A stretch of DNA of 64,000 nt from UTCHB3 sp964531325. GTDB taxonomy: Bacteria; Bacteroidota; Ignavibacteria; Ignavibacteriales; Ignavibacteriaceae. Shown in pieces: positions 60,623 to 64,000 of the stretch. The first letter of the stretch is position 1. The number at the start of each line of letters is the position of its first letter. Below the pieces are notes generated by a model that searched no databases, was not told the origin of the DNA, and was given only the letters and a program-made list of their open reading frames with translations. The stretch spans positions 23,018 through 87,017 of the forward strand of contig CAZHCW010000017.1 of the NCBI GenBank assembly GCA_964531325.1, in the 5' to 3' direction. The position numbers and the translations under genes were made by a program.

Positions 60623-60702
60623 TGTTATTAAATAATTATCTGCTTTTTTGAGAGTTAATTATTTCTTTTATTTAAAGTCACTCTTTTCAAAAATATATGT
60701 TT

Positions 60703-62778
60703 ATGAAAATTTACCAATTAGTATTCGCCCTTATTTTTCTTTCTTCCACACTCCTCGCTCAGCAGGAGATTCGTTCCATATCCAGACTCTCCAAGGATGA
60801 TAATACAAAATATACATCAGTTGGGAATATTGGTATAACCATTACAAACTTTGGTACATACGGTCACGGTTTTGCACTTTGGCCTCAAAATCCTTCTGCA
60901 GAATATCCAAAGGGGAGTGGTATAGAACATATTTTTGATGGTGGATTATATATTGGAGGTTTTGTCAGTAATGATTCTCTTGGATCAGGCAGACTGGGTC
61001 CCTTCGTTACGACAGGAGCAGTTGATGCGGCTTCAGTCTCGGCACGAGGTGGCGGGTTTGAGTTTACAAATGACAGAGAATCCAAAATTGTTGAGAGATC
61101 CTCTTTGTTAACTTCAAGATATTACAAACCGGAGGCGGTTTCACATCAGGATTTTGTGATTGAATTTAATGATACCAATCTTGTTTGGGAAAATAATGAA
61201 CCAATTCAGGAACATTCTCCCCTGGGTCTTGGTGTTCATCTTGAAACCTATGCCTGGAACTTCCCCTTCGCCGATTTCTTCGTGATCTTCAACTATACAA
61301 TAAAAAATGTAAGCAATAAATATCTCGACAGTGTTTATGTAGGTATGTGGACTGATGCTGTTGTAAGAAATACCAAAGTAACATCACCCGGAGGTTCCGC
61401 GTTTTTTAATAAAGGTGGTAATGGATTTATGGATTCGATTGATGTCGCTTATGAGTTCGACTCCAATGGTGATATCGGATTCACCGACAGTTATCTCGGT
61501 GTTCAGTTTCTTGGATCTGATACCCCGCATGATAGTGTGAATTATGTAAGCTGGCAGTTCAGAAACACTGCCGATCCACTTTTCTTTGCACCGCAGACTG
61601 ATCAGGAAAGATATGTTAAACTTCAAGGTTATTTTGGTGGGAATACCCGATATAACGCAGGAGTTACACCGTCAACTCTCAAAACTCCCTCGAACCGTTC
61701 TTTTATGATTTCTGCAGGAAGCTTCAAACGGATTGCACCCGGTGATTCGATTAATGTCGTTTTTGCGATACTGGCAGCTAAAAAATTTGGTGACGATCCT
61801 GCAGCACTCGACAGTGACGAACAGAAAAAAACACTTGCTGCAAATGCTGATTGGGCTAAAAGAGCTTATAGCGGAGAAGATAAAAACAGAAACAATATTC
61901 TTGATCCCGGTGAAGACTTGAATGGAAATGGAAAATTAGACAGATATATTCTTCCTGCACCACCCGTATCACCCAAAGTTGTAGCTGTTCCTCAGAATGG
62001 AAAAGTTTCTCTCTATTGGGACAAATCGGCTGAAGAGAGTATCGACCCCATTTCAGGTGTGAAGGATTTTGAAGGTTATAGACTATACAGATCAAATGCC
62101 GGTTTTGACTTCCAGAATAATGCAAATGATGCACAGGCTTTGGTTCAGATGGCAGAATTTGACAGTACCGGAAACTCACTCTTTTTTAACACTGGATTCA
62201 ACTATGTTAAACTTCCACAGGCTGTTAAGTTTGAGGGTGATAACACTGAATACTGGTATAGATTTGATGTTGACAATCTTTTGAATGGATGGCAATATCT
62301 CTTTAATGTATCGGCGTTTGATAAAGGCGACCCGGTAAACAGGATCGAGAGCCTTGAATCCAGCTTTTTATTTAATGTAAAAAGAATAATCCCAGGTACC
62401 ACCCCAACCTCTCAAGAAGATGTTGAAATAGGAGTATATCCAAATCCTTATTATGGAAATGCTTATTGGGATGGATCATTTGAAAGATTAAGAAAAATAT
62501 ATTTTTACAATTTACCGGCACACGCTGAAATTGTTATTTATACATTGGCAGGGGATGTTATCAAAAAACTTGATCATGACGGCAACAGTAATGGCAGCGA
62601 ATTGAGATGGTTTGAAAATTTTTCACCCGGTGGAACACAGGTTATGTCAGGTGGAGAACACGCATGGGATCTGATTTCAGAGGGAGATCAGGCAATTGCA
62701 ACGGGTTTATATCTTTTCTCGGTTAAAGATCTGAATACCGGAAAAATAAAGACCGGAAAGTTTTTAGTAATCAAATAA
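60703..62778 (+). CDS. secreted protein with YPNP C-terminal sorting-like domain
   Basis: 691 residues. A signal peptide (about 1-20, ending 'STLLAQQ') is followed by a beta-rich region with no recognised enzyme motif. Near residue 390 'DKNRNNILDPGEDLNGNGKLD' holds two Asp/Asn-rich calcium-loop-like repeats. A fibronectin-type segment follows ('PQNGKVSLYWDKSAEESIDP'). The last 110 residues start 'VEIGVYPNPYYGNAYWDG' and end 'GKIKTGKFLVIK', a variant of the type IX sorting domain seen in Ignavibacteria surface proteins. ATG 60703 is preferred for a standard signal peptide; ATG 60697 adds two residues. It is followed 13 bases later by another exported protein, so the two probably form an operon. 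Confidence 0.8.
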   Translation: MKIYQLVFALIFLSSTLLAQQEIRSISRLSKDDNTKYTSVGNIGITITNFGTYGHGFALWPQNPSAEYPKGSGIEHIFDGGLYIGGFVSNDSLGSGRLGPFVTTGAVDAASVSARGGGFEFTNDRESKIVERSSLLTSRYYKPEAVSHQDFVIEFNDTNLVWENNEPIQEHSPLGLGVHLETYAWNFPFADFFVIFNYTIKNVSNKYLDSVYVGMWTDAVVRNTKVTSPGGSAFFNKGGNGFMDSIDVAYEFDSNGDIGFTDSYLGVQFLGSDTPHDSVNYVSWQFRNTADPLFFAPQTDQERYVKLQGYFGGNTRYNAGVTPSTLKTPSNRSFMISAGSFKRIAPGDSINVVFAILAAKKFGDDPAALDSDEQKKTLAANADWAKRAYSGEDKNRNNILDPGEDLNGNGKLDRYILPAPPVSPKVVAVPQNGKVSLYWDKSAEESIDPISGVKDFEGYRLYRSNAGFDFQNNANDAQALVQMAEFDSTGNSLFFNTGFNYVKLPQAVKFEGDNTEYWYRFDVDNLLNGWQYLFNVSAFDKGDPVNRIESLESSFLFNVKRIIPGTTPTSQEDVEIGVYPNPYYGNAYWDGSFERLRKIYFYNLPAHAEIVIYTLAGDVIKKLDHDGNSNGSELRWFENFSPGGTQVMSGGEHAWDLISEGDQAIATGLYLFSVKDLNTGKIKTGKFLVIK

Positions 62779-62791
62779 AAAAGGAAAAAGA

Positions 62792-64000
62792 ATGAAAAAA
62801 TCTTTTTTACTCATCGCATTTTTACTAACGGGCGTTGCTTTTTCACAGCAGTATCCTTTAGTAACAATTCAACAATTGACTCAGACTCCTGATTCATTAC
62901 TTGGATCAGGAATTGAATATTCCGACTACCTCGGCGACACAGTCAGGTTCCAGGGAGTTATCACAGTAAAACCAGTGGTTGACCCTTCAACGGATCGTAG
63001 AAGAGTTATTGCTGCCGGTGGCAGATGGTATGCTTATGTTCAGGATGTTAACGGATTACCATTTGGTGGAATTTCCGTTATTCAGAATGATACCACAGGA
63101 GTTAACCAGAGTTCAGGATTTGATCTTACAGATACTGCCCAGGTTTGGGAATTTACTGCTGTAATTTCAGTTTTTTCGGGTAACACTGTACAGGCAAATC
63201 TTCTTGTTAATCCACCTGTTCCGGTTGATTTTGTGTCACAACAACCAAAAAGACCCAACCCGATTGAACTTCCAATGTCAACCTTCATGGATGGTGGTGT
63301 TCTTAAAGCCGAAGGCGAAAAATATGAGGGAATGTATGTAGTTATCAGAAATGTTCTTACAAGTGACAGAAACACTTCATCGGGAACTTTCCGTTTTAAC
63401 GACGGCAATGGTAACTATATGACTATGTATGACCAATCCGGTTTCTATACCTTGAGAGCACACCGTTTAACAGGAATAACTGATTATCAGGTTCCTGCTG
63501 ATGGAACATTTCTTGAGTATATCCGTGGAACTGTTCACACCAGAGCAGATGGTTATTATATTGTGCCATTATATCCAGGCGACATGGTTGTTGGTGCAAC
63601 ACCCCCATCAATCGCCAATGTTTCAAGAAACAATGGATATGTTGGTCGCAATGTACCTGTGGAAATCTCCTCAAGAATTGTTGATCTTGATGGTATGATC
63701 ACTTCTGCAAAAGTTTATTACAGAGTTAACAAGGGTGGATATAACGAATTACCGCTTGTGCGTGGAGTTGTTGATACCAACCAGTTTACTGCTACCATCC
63801 CCGGTGTTGATTCAGATTCAGCATGGGTTGATTATTTCTTCTGGGCTCAGGATAATGAAAACAGAATAACAATGAATCCTGCCGATACTGCAAGAAACAG
63901 ATGGTTTTATCCTGTACTCACAAGACCACTGACAATCCAGGATGTTCAATACAGTCCTTATGGTTCAGGTTTTAGTGCGCTTAATAATTATAGAATCAAC
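62792..64000 (+). CDS. secreted protein, 3' end beyond the window (partial)
   Basis: 403 codons are open to the last base, so the gene is truncated by the window. A signal peptide ('MKKSFLLIAFLLTGVAFS' then QQ) is followed by two OB-like beta stretches ('YLGDTVRFQGVITVKPVVDP' near residue 44 and 'EGMYVVIRNVLTSDRNTSSGTFRFNDGNGNYM' near 180). Ig-like modules follow from about 270 ('ATPPSIANVSRNNGYVGRNVPVEISS'). I do not recognise the family. AAGGAAAAAGA just before the ATG is a good ribosome-binding site. The preceding secreted protein lies 13 bases upstream, and a shared surface role is likely but unproven. Confidence 0.75.
   Translation, partial: MKKSFLLIAFLLTGVAFSQQYPLVTIQQLTQTPDSLLGSGIEYSDYLGDTVRFQGVITVKPVVDPSTDRRRVIAAGGRWYAYVQDVNGLPFGGISVIQNDTTGVNQSSGFDLTDTAQVWEFTAVISVFSGNTVQANLLVNPPVPVDFVSQQPKRPNPIELPMSTFMDGGVLKAEGEKYEGMYVVIRNVLTSDRNTSSGTFRFNDGNGNYMTMYDQSGFYTLRAHRLTGITDYQVPADGTFLEYIRGTVHTRADGYYIVPLYPGDMVVGATPPSIANVSRNNGYVGRNVPVEISSRIVDLDGMITSAKVYYRVNKGGYNELPLVRGVVDTNQFTATIPGVDSDSAWVDYFFWAQDNENRITMNPADTARNRWFYPVLTRPLTIQDVQYSPYGSGFSALNNYRIN

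Noticed and set aside
1..64000. CRISPR arrays, insertion sequences, prophage genes and rRNA genes.
   Set aside because: No regularly spaced identical repeats, transposase-like or phage-structural translations, or rRNA stretches were seen on either strand.

Overview
The window looks like chromosomal DNA of a Bacteroidota/Chlorobi-group bacterium, most likely an Ignavibacteria-type organism. The evidence is three-fold. Two large secreted proteins end in C-terminal type IX secretion (Por) sorting domains with the 'YPNPFNPST' signature, and a third ends in a related YPNP domain. The clearest promoter, upstream of lpdA, matches the Bacteroidota pattern TTTG-N20-TAnnTTTG. Many starts lack a Shine-Dalgarno sequence, although several others have a clear one. 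Species level cannot be set from this sequence alone.

Layout. 1-7.8 kb: a DUF6901-like protein, a queuosine-precursor (VUT/YhhQ) transporter, a giant TPR plus triple CbbX-type AAA+ protein, and groES-groEL behind a promoter overlapped by a perfect CIRCE operator. 8-13.4 kb: a secreted beta-helix protein, thiol peroxidase, an AI-2E family permease and asnS. 13.5-14.8 kb: an LMW phosphatase/fructosamine-kinase pair that looks like a protein-deglycation module. 14.8-20.1 kb: AdoMet decarboxylase divergent from a tight operon of YbjN-like, PspA/IM30, DUF4178, lipoprotein, DUF350 and membrane-embedded aminopropyltransferase genes, a candidate polyamine-linked envelope-stress system. 20.2-34.8 kb: DUF2179 protein, PiT phosphate transporter, a CzcCBA-type metal RND efflux set, a convergent TetR-controlled HAE1-type RND set and an SMR exporter. 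34.9-35.1 kb: tRNA-Leu(CAA) and tRNA-Phe(GAA). 35.2-37.5 kb: a secreted Asp-box (sialidase-like) protein. 37.6-45.6 kb: purC-pgsA-pgpA-cinA, then recA-recX-flavin reductase-acetoacetyl-CoA synthetase.

45.7-53.5 kb is the accessory region. A degenerate intergenic repeat comes first, then a single-chain Eco57I-like restriction-modification enzyme. A 1432-residue protein follows that joins an Mrr-like nuclease, a STAND-type NTPase, a helical-repeat region and a long unassigned C-terminus. It is the best candidate for an undescribed (anti-phage) system in the window.

53.7-60.6 kb returns to core metabolism with a complete lipoate-dependent 2-oxoacid dehydrogenase locus: lpdA, lipB, fused E1 alpha-beta, double-lipoyl E2 and lipA. 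The enzyme complex is thus encoded next to both genes that make its cofactor. 60.7-64 kb holds two more secreted proteins, the last one cut by the window end. All family assignments come from reading motifs in the translations. No database search was run.
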